Shown here in pieces: positions 28,967 to 37,282 of a DNA stretch of 39,713 nt. Origin of the DNA: Thermaceae bacterium (lineage in GTDB: Bacteria > Deinococcota > Deinococci > Deinococcales > Marinithermaceae); the NCBI GenBank assembly GCA_027023345.1, contig JALVVO010000151.1, forward strand, positions 1 to 39,713. Reading direction: 5' to 3'. Below the pieces are notes generated by a model. That model made no database searches. It saw only the letters and a list, made by a program, of their open reading frames with translations, and was not told the origin of the DNA. Both the position numbers and the translations under genes were made by a program. The number at the start of each line of letters is the position of its first letter. Position 1 is the first letter of the stretch.

Positions 28967-30957
28967 TCGCGCGCCTTGTCGCCCTCATCGCCTGGTTCTT
29001 CGTCGCCTTCCAGGTCTACACCGCGGGCTACGCCCCCATGACCGCGATCTTCCAGCGGTCCATCCACCTGGGCTTCGTGCTCTTGCTCCTCTTCTTGACC
29101 GTCCCCGTCTCCAAGCGCTTTCCCCCCTGGCTTCGCTGGCTCCTCGACGGGGTCTTGATCGCCGCCACCCTCGTCGTCGTCGGCTACCTCTACACCAACT
29201 ACGACGCGATCATGGACCGCTTCGGCTGGTGGGAGCCGACCGACGTCTGGCTCGGCGCGCTGACCACGCTGCTCGTGCTCGAGGCCACCCGGCGGGCGAT
29301 CGGCTGGCCGATGACCTTGATCGCCGCCTTCTTCCTCGCCTACGCCTACTTTGGCCCCTACTTCCCGGGGGTCTTCGCCCACAAGGGCTACGGTTTCGAG
29401 CGCCTGTTCACCCAGCTCTACCTCACCACCGAGGGGATCTTCGGCCTGCCGCTCGGGGTCGCGGCCACCTTCGTCTTCATCTTCATCCTCTTCGGCGCGC
29501 TTTTGGAGGCGACCGGGGCGGGGAAGTTCTTCATTGACCTGGCCTACGCCTTGGCCGGGCAGAGCCGGGGGGGGCCGGCCAAGGCGAGCGTGATCAGCTC
29601 CGCCTTCATGGGCAGCCTTTCGGGCTCGGCGATCGCCAACGTGGTGACCACCGGCGCCTTCACCATCCCGCTGATGCGCCGGCTCGGCTACCGCCCGGAG
29701 GAGGCCGCCGGGGTCGAGGCCGCCGCCAGCACCGGGGGGCAGATCATGCCGCCGATCATGGGGGCGGGGGCCTTCCTGATCGCCGAGTACACCGGGGTGC
29801 CCTACCTGGAGATCGTCAAGCTCTCGGTGATCCCGGCGATCCTCTACTTCCTCACCGTCTACCTCTTCGTGGACGCGATCGCCGCCAAGCGGGGGATGCG
29901 GGGGCTCCCCCGGAGCGAGCTGCCCCGGCTGGCTTCGGTGCTCGCCGAGGGCTGGCACTACCTGCTGCCGCTCTTCGTCCTGATCTTCTACCTCCTCAAG
30001 AACGTCTCGGCGATGAAGGTGGGCTTCATCGGGGTGCTCGCGGTGGTGCTCTCGGCCAACCTCCGGGCCCGGCCGGGACCGGCCTGGCTTCGGGCGCTCC
30101 ACTACGCCTACCACCTCTTCATGCTGGGGTTCTTGCTCTACGTCGGCCTGCAGAGCCGCCAGGGGATCACCCTGACCCAGTTTTATGCCCTGGTGGGGGG
30201 CACCCTCCTCACGGCCCTCTCGCCGCTTTCCCCCCTGTCGCTCCCCCGCCTCGCCGACGCCCTGGTCCAGGGGGCGAAGGCGGCGATCCCCGTCTCGGTG
30301 GCTACCGCCGCCGCCGGCATCGTCGTCGGGGTGGTGGGGCTCACCGGGGTGGGGCTCAAGTTCTCGGGCCTGGTCCTCTCGGCCTCGGGCGGCGTCACCC
30401 TGGTGGCCCTGGTGCTGGTGGCGGTCGCCAGCCTGGTGCTCGGCATGGGCCTGCCGGTGACGGCAAGCTACATCGTGCTCGTCATCCTCGCCGGGCCCGC
30501 CCTCGCCGACCTCGGGGTGCCGCTCATCATCGCCCACCTCGTGGTCTTTTGGCTGAGCCAGGACTCGAACGTGACGCCCCCGGTGGCGCTCGCCGCCTAC
30601 GCGGCCAGCGGCCTCGCCCAGGCCGACCCCATGCGCTCGGGCTTCATGGCCTGGAAGTTCGCGAAGGGGCTCTACCTGATCCCGCTTTTGATGGTCTACC
30701 GGCCGGGGGTGATGCTCGAGGGGGGCGCGGCCCTGGTAGCCAAGGATCTCCTCCTCGGGCTCTTGGCCCTCGCCGCCTTCGTGGGGGCGCTCGAGGGCTT
30801 CCTCTTTCGGCCCCTCGCCCCCGGGGCCCGGCTCGCCCTCTTGCTGGGCGGGGTGCTCGTTTTCTTCCCCGGGTTCGGGCTCGAGCTCCTGGGGGCCGGG
30901 CTCGTCCTCGCCGCCCTCCTCTGGGCGCGACTGACTCGCCGGTCAGTTTCGGGGTAG
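28963..30957 (+). CDS. TRAP transporter fused permease subunit (4TM/12TM type)
   Basis: 664-aa membrane protein joining the small DctQ-like part (about the first 130 residues) to the large DctM-like part, as is usual in TAXI systems. Many membrane helices are visible, and the large-subunit signatures include SAFMGSLSGSAIANVVTTGAFTIP, STGGQIMPPIMGAGAF, MGLPVTASYIVL and SQDSNVTPPVALAAYAASGLA. Uptake would be driven by an ion gradient rather than ATP. ATG at 28963 overlaps the DUF1850 stop (ATGA); the frame runs back to 28879 without a site. The TAG stop lies in the loop of the ACTGAC palindrome before the MFS gene. Confidence 0.94.
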   Translation: MIARLVALIAWFFVAFQVYTAGYAPMTAIFQRSIHLGFVLLLLFLTVPVSKRFPPWLRWLLDGVLIAATLVVVGYLYTNYDAIMDRFGWWEPTDVWLGALTTLLVLEATRRAIGWPMTLIAAFFLAYAYFGPYFPGVFAHKGYGFERLFTQLYLTTEGIFGLPLGVAATFVFIFILFGALLEATGAGKFFIDLAYALAGQSRGGPAKASVISSAFMGSLSGSAIANVVTTGAFTIPLMRRLGYRPEEAAGVEAAASTGGQIMPPIMGAGAFLIAEYTGVPYLEIVKLSVIPAILYFLTVYLFVDAIAAKRGMRGLPRSELPRLASVLAEGWHYLLPLFVLIFYLLKNVSAMKVGFIGVLAVVLSANLRARPGPAWLRALHYAYHLFMLGFLLYVGLQSRQGITLTQFYALVGGTLLTALSPLSPLSLPRLADALVQGAKAAIPVSVATAAAGIVVGVVGLTGVGLKFSGLVLSASGGVTLVALVLVAVASLVLGMGLPVTASYIVLVILAGPALADLGVPLIIAHLVVFWLSQDSNVTPPVALAAYAASGLAQADPMRSGFMAWKFAKGLYLIPLLMVYRPGVMLEGGAALVAKDLLLGLLALAAFVGALEGFLFRPLAPGARLALLLGGVLVFFPGFGLELLGAGLVLAALLWARLTRRSVSG

Positions 30958-30968
30958 ACTGACCGGCG
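30930..30968. promoter_or_regulatory. ACTGAC operator cluster and promoter of the MFS exporter
   Basis: Three half-sites occur: ACTGAC (30930-30935), GTCAGT (30942-30947) and ACTGAC (30958-30963). The first two form an 18-bp palindrome with a 6-base spacer. The second and third extend to an 11-bp perfect inverted repeat (30937-30947 and 30958-30968). CTGACT (30931-30936) and TAGACT (30955-30960), 18 bp apart, could be the -35 and -10, so a bound repressor would block the polymerase. The layout suits a TetR-type regulator. The 11-bp repeat might instead be a hairpin at the end of the TRAP operon. Confidence 0.5.
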
Positions 30969-30970
30969 GC

Positions 30971-32158
30971 ATGCCGGCGCTGCTCCGGGACCCCCGCTAC
31001 AGGGCCTACTGGCTTTCCCTCTTTTTGAGCCAGCTCGGGGGCTGGGTCCAGTCCACCGGGCTCGGGTGGCTGGTGCTCGAGCTCACCGGCCGGGCCGAGC
31101 GGCTCGGGCTCGTGCTCGGCCTGCTCTTTCTGCCCTCGCTGCTCTTCACCCTTCCCGGCGGCGCCCTCGCCGACCGCTACCCCCGGGCCCGGCTGCTCCT
31201 CTTCGTCGAGGGGGTGCTCGCGACCCTTTCCCTCCTCCTCGCCCTCGGGCTCGAGTCCAAGGCGGTCCAGTATCCCCACCTCCTGCTCTTCGCCCTGGTC
31301 TACGGGTCGGCCGCCGCCCTGGAGGTACCGACGCGCCAGGCCTTCACCGCCGAGCTCGCGGGGAGCCGCCGGGTCGGCGAGGCGCTGGCCTTGAACGCGC
31401 TTTCCTTCAACGTCGCCCGCATGGGGGCGCCGGTGGTCGCCGGCCTGCTCATCGCCCGGTGGGGGACGCCGGTGGCGTTTTGGGCGACCGCGCTCTCCTT
31501 CCTGCCGCTGCTCTTCGTCCTCGCCCGGCTGCCCGCGCGGTCGCCCGCCCGGCGTCGCGGCCCCTGGGCGCGGGAGCTCGCCGGCGGGGTGGGCTACGCC
31601 TGGCGCACGCCGCTCGTGCGCCAGCTCCTCCTCCTCGTCTTCCTGGTCGCCGCCCTCGGGATCAACTTCCAGGCCCTGGTCCCCGCCCTCGCCCGGCTGG
31701 TGCTCGGGCTCGGGCCTCTGGGCTACGGCTCGCTCATGGGCGCGCTGGGGAGCGGGGCGCTCCTCGGTGCCCTGGTGCTCTTAAAGAGCCCGGTGGTGCG
31801 GCCCCGGCGCGTGCTCTTCGGAGCCTTTCTCCTCGGCCTTGCCCTCCTCTTGCTTCCCCTCGCCCGGGACTTTTTCACGGCGGCGGGCCTGCTCGCGCTC
31901 GCCGGCTTCGCCATGGTCATCCTCCTCGTCAGCGCCAACGCCACCCTGCAAACCCTCGTCCCTGAGGAGCTCCGCGGCCGGGTGGTGGCGCTTTACTCCC
32001 TGGTCCTCCTGGGCTCGGGCCCGCCCGGCATGTACCTGACCGGCCTCGCCTTCGACCTCGCGGGCCGCGCCGCCCCCGCCTGGCTGGGCGCGCTGGTGCT
32101 CGCCGTCGCCGCCTACTTCGCCACCCGCCCCTGGCCGGCCCGGCTCACGCCCCTGTAG
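30971..32158 (+). CDS. Major facilitator superfamily exporter
   Basis: 395-aa transporter with about twelve predicted membrane helices, in the branch that includes EntS-like and macrolide exporters (MFS_3). The N-terminal segment LRDPRYRAYWLSLFLSQLGG and the motif-A-like GGALADRYPRARLLL are typical. A drug or metabolite is probably expelled with proton entry, but the substrate is unknown. There is no strong Shine-Dalgarno; TAGACT ends ten bases before the ATG, so the leader would be very short. The upstream ACTGAC palindromes suggest repressor control. Its end overlaps that of the convergent wecB-like gene by 14 bases. Confidence 0.88.
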   Translation: MPALLRDPRYRAYWLSLFLSQLGGWVQSTGLGWLVLELTGRAERLGLVLGLLFLPSLLFTLPGGALADRYPRARLLLFVEGVLATLSLLLALGLESKAVQYPHLLLFALVYGSAAALEVPTRQAFTAELAGSRRVGEALALNALSFNVARMGAPVVAGLLIARWGTPVAFWATALSFLPLLFVLARLPARSPARRRGPWARELAGGVGYAWRTPLVRQLLLLVFLVAALGINFQALVPALARLVLGLGPLGYGSLMGALGSGALLGALVLLKSPVVRPRRVLFGAFLLGLALLLLPLARDFFTAAGLLALAGFAMVILLVSANATLQTLVPEELRGRVVALYSLVLLGSGPPGMYLTGLAFDLAGRAAPAWLGALVLAVAAYFATRPWPARLTPL

Positions 32159-33266
32159 GCGGGCGCCAGTCCTCGGGGCGGGGGCCGAGCCCGAGCCGCC
32201 AGCGGACCGCGTCCGCGACCCGGAGGGCGGCCCGGCCGTCGCCGTAGGGGTTCTGCTCGGGGGTGCGTTCGGGGCCCTTTAGGAGCAGTTTCCGGACCCG
32301 CTCGTAGACCGCCTCGGGGTCGGTGCCGACCAGGAAGAGGTGGCCGCTTTCGACCCCCTCGGGCCGCTCGGTGACGTTCCGCACCACCGCCACCGGGACG
32401 CGGAGCGCCGCCCCCTCCTCCTGCAGGCCGCCGGAGTCGGTGAGCAAGAGCCGGCTTCGCTTCAGGAGGGCGGCCATGGGGCCGTAGGGGAGGGGCTCGA
32501 GGAGGTGAACGTTGGCCACCCCTTCGAGCACCGGCACCACCGCTTCCCGGACCACGGGGTTCTTGTGCAGGGGGAAGACGAAGGAAAGCTCGGGGAAGGC
32601 CTCCGCCAGGCGGCGCACGGCTTTGGCGAGCGCCCCCAGGCGGGGCCAGTTCTCCCGACGGTGAAGGGTGACGGCGACGTAGGGGCCGGGGGGGAGGCCG
32701 GCGGGCAGGCGGCCCCGGCTCGCCGCCTCGAGGATCGCGTCGATCCCCGTCTGACCGGTGACCACGACCTCGTCGCCCTGGCGCCCCTCGCGGGCGAGGT
32801 TTCGGGCGGCCGAGGGGGTGGGGGCGAGCAAGAGGTCCGCGATCGCGTCGGTGAGCTTCCGGTTCGCCTCCTCGGGGAAGGGCTCCTTGAGGTCGTGGCT
32901 GCGGAGCCCGGCCTCGACGTGGCCCACCGGGAGGCCCTCGAGGAACGCGGCCCAGGCCACCGCGAAGGTGGTGAGGGTGTCCCCGTGCACCAGCACGTAG
33001 TCGGGGGCGAGCTCCTGGAGCGCTTGGGCCGCCTTGGGGACGATCCGCCCGGCGAGCGCGGGAAGCGCCTGGCGGGGACGCATGACGGCGAGGTCCCGGT
33101 CCACCGGGAGGTCAAAGAGCTCGAGGGCGTCGGCGAGCTGTTCCTTGTGCTGGCCGGTGAGCAGCACCCGGGGCTCGATCCCCGGCCGGGCGGCGAGGGC
33201 CCGGTAGACCGGCGCCATCTTGATTGCCTCGGGCCGGGTGCCGAGGGCGAGGACGACCCGCTTCAC
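32145..33266 (-). CDS. wecB: UDP-N-acetylglucosamine 2-epimerase (non-hydrolysing)
   Basis: 373-aa enzyme interconverting UDP-GlcNAc and UDP-ManNAc, supplying ManNAc residues for surface polysaccharides. Family blocks are GTRPEAIKMAPVYRAL at the N-terminus, LVHGDTLTTFA, HVEAGLRSHD, TLHRRENW and LLTDSGGLQEEG. GTG at 33266 is chosen because it begins exactly at the conserved VKRVVLALGTRPE and overlaps the upstream TGA by four bases; the frame continues 32 codons upstream inside wecA but codes for unrelated basic residues. It is coupled to the wecA-like gene, fitting a shared cell-envelope pathway. Confidence 0.92.
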   Translation of the reverse strand: MKRVVLALGTRPEAIKMAPVYRALAARPGIEPRVLLTGQHKEQLADALELFDLPVDRDLAVMRPRQALPALAGRIVPKAAQALQELAPDYVLVHGDTLTTFAVAWAAFLEGLPVGHVEAGLRSHDLKEPFPEEANRKLTDAIADLLLAPTPSAARNLAREGRQGDEVVVTGQTGIDAILEAASRGRLPAGLPPGPYVAVTLHRRENWPRLGALAKAVRRLAEAFPELSFVFPLHKNPVVREAVVPVLEGVANVHLLEPLPYGPMAALLKRSRLLLTDSGGLQEEGAALRVPVAVVRNVTERPEGVESGHLFLVGTDPEAVYERVRKLLLKGPERTPEQNPYGDGRAALRVADAVRWRLGLGPRPEDWRPPTGA

Positions 33267-34345
33267 GCCTCCCGCCTCCTCCTCCAGACCACGAAGGCGA
33301 GCAGGCCGACGGCGGTGACGCCGGTGGCGGCGATGGCGGGGCCGGGGATCCCCTGCAGCCAAAGGGCGAAGAGGTTGGCGACGAGGGTCGCCCCCCAGAG
33401 CAGGACCACCGCCCGCCAGGTGGAAAGCCCCCGGGCCAGGAGGCGGTGGTGGAGGTGGTCGCGCCCCGGGGTGGCGAGCGGGTTCTTCCCGGCGAGGAGG
33501 CGCCTTAGGAAGACCCAGGTGGTGTCGAGGATCGGCACCGCCAAAAAGAGCGCCACCGGCACCAAGGAGAAGACCGTGGTCACCTTGACGTAGCCGAGGA
33601 TCGCCGCCGCCGCCAGGACGTAGCCGAAGAAGTAGGCCCCGGCGTCGCCCATGATGATCTTCGAGGGCGGCAGGTTGTGGCGGAGGAACCCGAGCGCGGC
33701 CCCGGCCAGGGCGGAGAGCACCAGGGTGGCGGCGGCCCGGGTCTCGAACTGGGCGCTGGCGAAGAGCAACCCCACGGCGGTGATCAGGGCGATGCCCCCG
33801 GCCAGGCCGTCGAGGCCGTCGATCAGGTTCATGGCGTTGGTGATGCCCACCAGCCAGAGCCAGGTGAGGAAGAGCGAGAGCAGGGGGTCTAAGGGGCTTC
33901 CGAAGGCGGCTTCGATCCGCACCCCGGCGCCGTAGGCGAGGAGGGCGGCGAGGGTCTGGGCCAAGAGGCGGAGCCAGGGCGAGAGCCCGAACTGGTCGTC
34001 GAGGAACCCCACGAAGAGGAGGAGCGTGCCCCCCAGGAGGACGGCGAGGAGCTGGATCAGGACGTCGTCCACCACGATGGGGCGGATCGCGCCGGCGACC
34101 GCGAGCGAGGCCACCACCCCGGCGTAGACCGCGAGGCCCCCGGCGTTCGGGAGGCGGCCCTGGTGCTGCCGGCGCCCCCCGCCCTCGTCGGCCCAGCCCG
34201 CCCGGAGGGCGAACTCCCGAACCCTGGGTGTGAAGCGCCAGGTGATTAGGGCGGCGAGGAGGAAGGTGAAGACGACCACCTTCCAGCCGCTTCCCGCGGG
34301 GTCGGCCACCCCCAGGGCCTCGAGGTAGGGGAGGAGGTCAGGCAT
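33263..34345 (-). CDS. wecA: WecA/TagO-type undecaprenyl-phosphate GlcNAc-1-phosphate transferase
   Basis: 360-aa polytopic membrane enzyme of the MraY/WecA family, which starts surface glycan or teichoic-type polymer synthesis by moving a sugar phosphate to undecaprenyl phosphate. The catalytic Asp pair is in VGFLDDQFG, NAMNLIDGLDGLAGG is the family signature, GDAGAYFFGY follows, and the cytoplasmic HLHHRL motif near the end marks GlcNAc-type WecA/TagO rather than MraY. About eleven hydrophobic segments are seen. No clear Shine-Dalgarno precedes the ATG, and a 38-base gap separates it from upp. The following wecB-like gene overlaps by four bases. Confidence 0.9.
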   Translation of the reverse strand: MPDLLPYLEALGVADPAGSGWKVVVFTFLLAALITWRFTPRVREFALRAGWADEGGGRRQHQGRLPNAGGLAVYAGVVASLAVAGAIRPIVVDDVLIQLLAVLLGGTLLLFVGFLDDQFGLSPWLRLLAQTLAALLAYGAGVRIEAAFGSPLDPLLSLFLTWLWLVGITNAMNLIDGLDGLAGGIALITAVGLLFASAQFETRAAATLVLSALAGAALGFLRHNLPPSKIIMGDAGAYFFGYVLAAAAILGYVKVTTVFSLVPVALFLAVPILDTTWVFLRRLLAGKNPLATPGRDHLHHRLLARGLSTWRAVVLLWGATLVANLFALWLQGIPGPAIAATGVTAVGLLAFVVWRRRREA

Positions 34346-34383
34346 GGGCCGGTTCGGGGCTCGGGGTCAGGCGCGCCGCGCCC

Positions 34384-35016
34384 TCACTTCGTTCCGTAGA
34401 TGCGGTCGCCAGCGTCGCCCAGCCCGGGGACGATGTAGCCCTTCTCGTTGAGCCGCTCGTCCACCGCCGCCACCACGATCTCCACCTCGGGGTGCTCGCG
34501 GTGGACCCGCTCGATCCCCTCGGGCGCGGCGATGATGTTCATCAGCTTGATGGGGCCCGCGCCCCGCGCCTTGAGGATCTCGATGGCCCGCGTCGCCGAG
34601 CCTCCGGTAGCGAGCATGGGGTCGGTGAGGAAGACCCTTCGGGCGCCGATGTCCTCCGGGAGCTTGGCGTAGTACTGCACCGGCTCCAGGCTCTCGGGGT
34701 CGCGGTAGAGGCCGATGTGCCCCACCTTGGCGGCGGGGATGAGCCGGAGGACGCCGTCCACCATCACCAAGCCGGCGCGGAGGATGGCCACGAGCGCGAG
34801 CTTCTTGCCGGCGAGCACGCGGACCCGGGCGGGGGCCACCGGGGTCTCGACCACCCGTTCCTCGAGCTCCAGGTCCCGGGTGGCCTCGTAGGCCATGAGC
34901 ATGCTGACCTCGGCCATGAGCTCGCGGAAGTCCTTGCTGCCCGTGCGCTTGTCCCGGAGGAGGGCGAGCTTGTGCTGCACCAGGGGGTGATCCACGACCG
35001 TAACCTTGCCGCTCAT
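34384..35016 (-). CDS. upp: Uracil phosphoribosyltransferase
   Basis: Pyrimidine salvage: joins uracil and PRPP to give UMP (210 aa, usual length). The PRPP-binding loop is FLTDPMLATGGSA, the N-terminal HPLVQHKLALLRDKRT segment is typical, and uracil specificity lies in the C-terminal GYIVPGLGDAGDRIYGTK. The ATG at 35016 has GAGGGG directly against it, too close to act as a normal ribosome binding site. TAGCCT lies seven bases upstream and TATAGG further out, so a leaderless or very short-leader mRNA is likely. It is divergent from xth with 41 bp between the starts. Confidence 0.96.
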   Translation of the reverse strand: MSGKVTVVDHPLVQHKLALLRDKRTGSKDFRELMAEVSMLMAYEATRDLELEERVVETPVAPARVRVLAGKKLALVAILRAGLVMVDGVLRLIPAAKVGHIGLYRDPESLEPVQYYAKLPEDIGARRVFLTDPMLATGGSATRAIEILKARGAGPIKLMNIIAAPEGIERVHREHPEVEIVVAAVDERLNEKGYIVPGLGDAGDRIYGTK

Positions 35017-35023
35017 CCCCTCG

Positions 35024-35051
35024 AGGCTACCACCCCGCCCTCGCCTATAGT
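35024..35051. promoter_or_regulatory. Divergent upp/xth promoter region
   Basis: Plus strand: TATAGT (35046-35051, 5 of 6) ends six bases before the xth ATG. Minus strand: TATAGG (35044-35049) shares the same TATA core and would give a leader of about 20 bases for upp, while TAGCCT (35024-35029) lies seven bases before the upp ATG. No -35 box is clear on either strand. Confidence 0.5.
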
Positions 35052-35057
35052 GGGAAC

Positions 35058-35819
35058 ATGCTGAGGGTCGCGAGCTGGAACGTGAACGGCATCCGGGCGG
35101 CCTTGAAGAAGGGCTTTTGGGAGACGGTGGCCAAGCTCGACCCCGACATCCTCGGCCTGCAGGAGATCAAGGCCGACGCGGCCCCGGAGATCCCCGAGGC
35201 GTTCGCCGGCTACCGCTGGCTTTGGAACCCGGGCGAGAAGAAGGGCTACGCCGGCACCGCCCTGCTCTACCGCCCGGAGCCCCTCTCGGCGAGGAACGGC
35301 CTCGGCGTCCCCGAGTTCGACGCCGAGGGCCGGGTGCAGACGCTCGAGTACGAGCGCTTCTTTTTGGTCAACGCCTACTTCCCGAACGCTGGCCGGGGGC
35401 TTCCCCGGCTGGACTTCAAGCTCGACTTCAACCGGGCGATCGAGGCCTACCTCGAGGACCTGAGGCGGAAGAAGGGGGTCATCCTGATCGGCGACCTCAA
35501 CGTCGCCCACCGCGAGATCGACCTGGCCCGCCCCAAGGACAACGTGAAGAACGCCGGCTTCACCCCCGAGGAGCGGGCCTGGATCGACGCCTTTTTGAAG
35601 AAGGGCTGGATCGACACCTTCCGCCACTTCCACCCGGACGAGACCGGGGCCTACACCTGGTGGACCTATCGCTTCAACGCCCGCGCCAAGAACATCGGCT
35701 GGCGCGTTGACTACGTGATCATTAGCGAGGAGCTCCTGCCCTACCTCAAGAACGCCTACATCTTCTACGATACCTACGCCTCGGACCACGTTCCGGCCGT
35801 GGCCGAGTTCGATCTCTAG
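35058..35819 (+). CDS. xth: Exodeoxyribonuclease III / AP endonuclease
   Basis: 253-aa Mg-dependent nuclease of the exonuclease III family, cutting at abasic sites in base-excision repair. Residues visible are WNVNGIRA with the catalytic Asn, metal ligand Glu36 in LQEIKAD, LIGDLNVAH with the catalytic Asp and Asn, and Asp243-His244 in ASDHVPAVAEF near the C-terminus. There is no Shine-Dalgarno; TATAGT ends six bases before the ATG, a clear leaderless arrangement. The aminotransferase gene starts nine bases after its stop with its own ribosome binding site. Confidence 0.95.
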   Translation: MLRVASWNVNGIRAALKKGFWETVAKLDPDILGLQEIKADAAPEIPEAFAGYRWLWNPGEKKGYAGTALLYRPEPLSARNGLGVPEFDAEGRVQTLEYERFFLVNAYFPNAGRGLPRLDFKLDFNRAIEAYLEDLRRKKGVILIGDLNVAHREIDLARPKDNVKNAGFTPEERAWIDAFLKKGWIDTFRHFHPDETGAYTWWTYRFNARAKNIGWRVDYVIISEELLPYLKNAYIFYDTYASDHVPAVAEFDL

Positions 35820-35828
35820 GAGGGTAGG

Positions 35829-36980
35829 ATGCGCTTTTCTAAGGCCCGCGCCCGGATGCAGAGCTCGCTGATCCGCGAGCTCTTGAAGCTCGCGAACCGG
35901 CCGGGGGTGCTCTCGCTGGCGGGCGGGATCCCGGCCCCCGAGCTCTTTCCCATGGACGCGCTCGAGGTCGCCACCCGGCGGGCGCTTTCGCGCCACGGTC
36001 CGGCCGCGCTCCAATATAGCCCCACCGAGGGCCACCCGGTGGTGCGGCGCTGGGTGGCCGAGCGGCTCGGGGTCGAGCCCGACTGGGTGCTGGTCACCTC
36101 GGGCAGCCAGCAGGTCCTCGACCTCGTCGCCCGCGTGCTCCTCGACGAGGGGGACGCGGTGGCGGTGGAGTCCCCCACCTACATGGGCGGGCTCCTGGCC
36201 TTAAACCCCTACGGCCCCCGCTACCGGCCGGTCCCCACCGACGAGGCGGGCCTCCTTCCCGAGGCGCTGCCCGACGAGGCGAAGCTCGCCTACGTCCTCC
36301 CCAACTTCCAAAACCCCACCGCCGCCGTGCTCGCCGAGGAGCGCCGTCGGGCGCTCGCGGACTGGGCCCGGGCGAGCGGCGCGGTGGTGCTCGAGGACGA
36401 CCCCTACGGCCACATCTACTTCGAGTCGCCGCCCCCGCCGCCGGTTTTTCGGCTCGCACCCGAGCGCACCGTTTACGCCGGGACCTTCTCCAAGTTGGTG
36501 GCGCCCGGGCTCCGGATCGGCTACGCGGTGGCCGCCCCCGAGCTCCTCGAGGCGCTGGTGCAGGCCAAGCAGGCGGTGGACCTGCACACCAACATCCTGG
36601 GCCAGGCGATCCTCGCCGAGCTCATCGAGGCCGGGGAGCTCGATCCCCAGGCCGAGCGGGTGCGGGCCTTCTACCGCCGCCGGCGGGACCGGATGGTGGC
36701 GGCCCTCAAGGCCCACATGCCCGAGGCGGTGCGCTTCCAGGTGCCGCCCGGGGGCATGTTCCTCTGGCTTCGCTTTCCCGAGGGCACCGACACCCGGCGC
36801 CTCTTCGAGCTCGCGCTAGCGGAGGGCGTCGCCTTCGTCCCCGGCGAGCCCTTCTTCGCCGGCCGCGCCTACCCCGCCGCCCGGCTCACCTTCGCCAGCG
36901 TCCCCGAGGAGGCGATCGAGGAGGGCGTTCGGCTCCTCGCCCGGGCCTACGCGCGCTACCTAGAAGACGCGGCCGCCTAG
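35829..36980 (+). CDS. PLP-dependent aminotransferase, LysN (2-aminoadipate transaminase)-like
   Basis: 383-aa fold-type I aminotransferase, closely parallel to Thermus LysN, the broad-specificity 2-aminoadipate aminotransferase of the AAA lysine pathway. Shared segments include SSLIRELLKL, LSLAGGIPAPELFP, ALQYSPTEG, TSGSQQVLDLV, NFQNPTA and the PLP Lys222 in GTFSKLVAPGLRIGYAVA. A related amino acid might be the true substrate, since Thermaceae have several paralogues and no other lysine genes are here. AGGAGGGTAGG precedes the ATG, nine bases after xth, suggesting cotranscription. The 3' end overlaps the convergent csaA by 21 bases. Confidence 0.87.
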   Translation: MRFSKARARMQSSLIRELLKLANRPGVLSLAGGIPAPELFPMDALEVATRRALSRHGPAALQYSPTEGHPVVRRWVAERLGVEPDWVLVTSGSQQVLDLVARVLLDEGDAVAVESPTYMGGLLALNPYGPRYRPVPTDEAGLLPEALPDEAKLAYVLPNFQNPTAAVLAEERRRALADWARASGAVVLEDDPYGHIYFESPPPPPVFRLAPERTVYAGTFSKLVAPGLRIGYAVAAPELLEALVQAKQAVDLHTNILGQAILAELIEAGELDPQAERVRAFYRRRRDRMVAALKAHMPEAVRFQVPPGGMFLWLRFPEGTDTRRLFELALAEGVAFVPGEPFFAGRAYPAARLTFASVPEEAIEEGVRLLARAYARYLEDAAA

Positions 36981-37268
36981 TGGGACCTCGCGCTCTGGGG
37001 TAAGGAGCACCACCCGCCCCTCGGCGTCGGCGACCCCGAGGACCAGCACCTCGGAGACGAAGCCGGCGATGCGCTTTTCCCCGAGGTTCACCGCCGCCAC
37101 CACCAGCCGGCCGATAAGGTCCTCGGGGCGGTAGAGCGCGGTGAGCTGGGCGCTCGAGGTCTTGACCCCGTAGGGGCCGAAGTCGATCCAGAGCTTGTAG
37201 GCGGGCTTACGCGCCCGCTCGTGGGGCTCGGCGCGCAAAACGCGCCCGACGCGCATTTCGAGTTCCAT
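36960..37268 (-). CDS. csaA: CsaA-type tRNA-binding/export chaperone domain protein
   Basis: 102-aa OB-fold protein of the CsaA type, equal to the C-terminal tRNA-binding domain of MetRS and relatives, normally a homodimer. Typical segments are MRVGRVLRAEPHERARKPAYKL, DFGPYGVKTSSAQLT, LVVAAVNLGEKRIAGFVSEVLVLG and the end LLTPEREVPLGGRVF. CsaA in Bacillus has been linked to protein export, and its fold also binds tRNA. ATG at 37268 is preferred over the in-frame TTG at 37274; TATATC ends six bases before it with no ribosome binding site. It is divergent from the next gene at 21 bp. Confidence 0.92.
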   Translation of the reverse strand: MELEMRVGRVLRAEPHERARKPAYKLWIDFGPYGVKTSSAQLTALYRPEDLIGRLVVAAVNLGEKRIAGFVSEVLVLGVADAEGRVVLLTPEREVPLGGRVF

Positions 37269-37274
37269 ACCCAA

Positions 37275-37282
37275 GATATACT
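37275..37282. promoter_or_regulatory. Shared TATA core between divergent csaA and an unknown gene
   Basis: In the 21-bp gap, the plus strand has TATACT (37277-37282, 5 of 6) seven bases before the GTG at 37290. The minus strand has TATATC (37275-37280) six bases before the csaA ATG. The two -10 candidates share four base pairs. No -35 box or ribosome binding site is present on either side. Confidence 0.55.

Noticed and set aside
33267..33362. Upstream extension of wecB into wecA
   Set aside because: The conserved VKRVVLALGTRPE start coincides with the GTG at 33266 in a GTGA overlap; the extension is a His/Arg-rich shadow of wecA.
34346..34383. GGCGCG/CGCGCC hairpin between upp and wecA
   Set aside because: The stem is six base pairs with almost no loop and no T run; it could equally be random GC-rich sequence.
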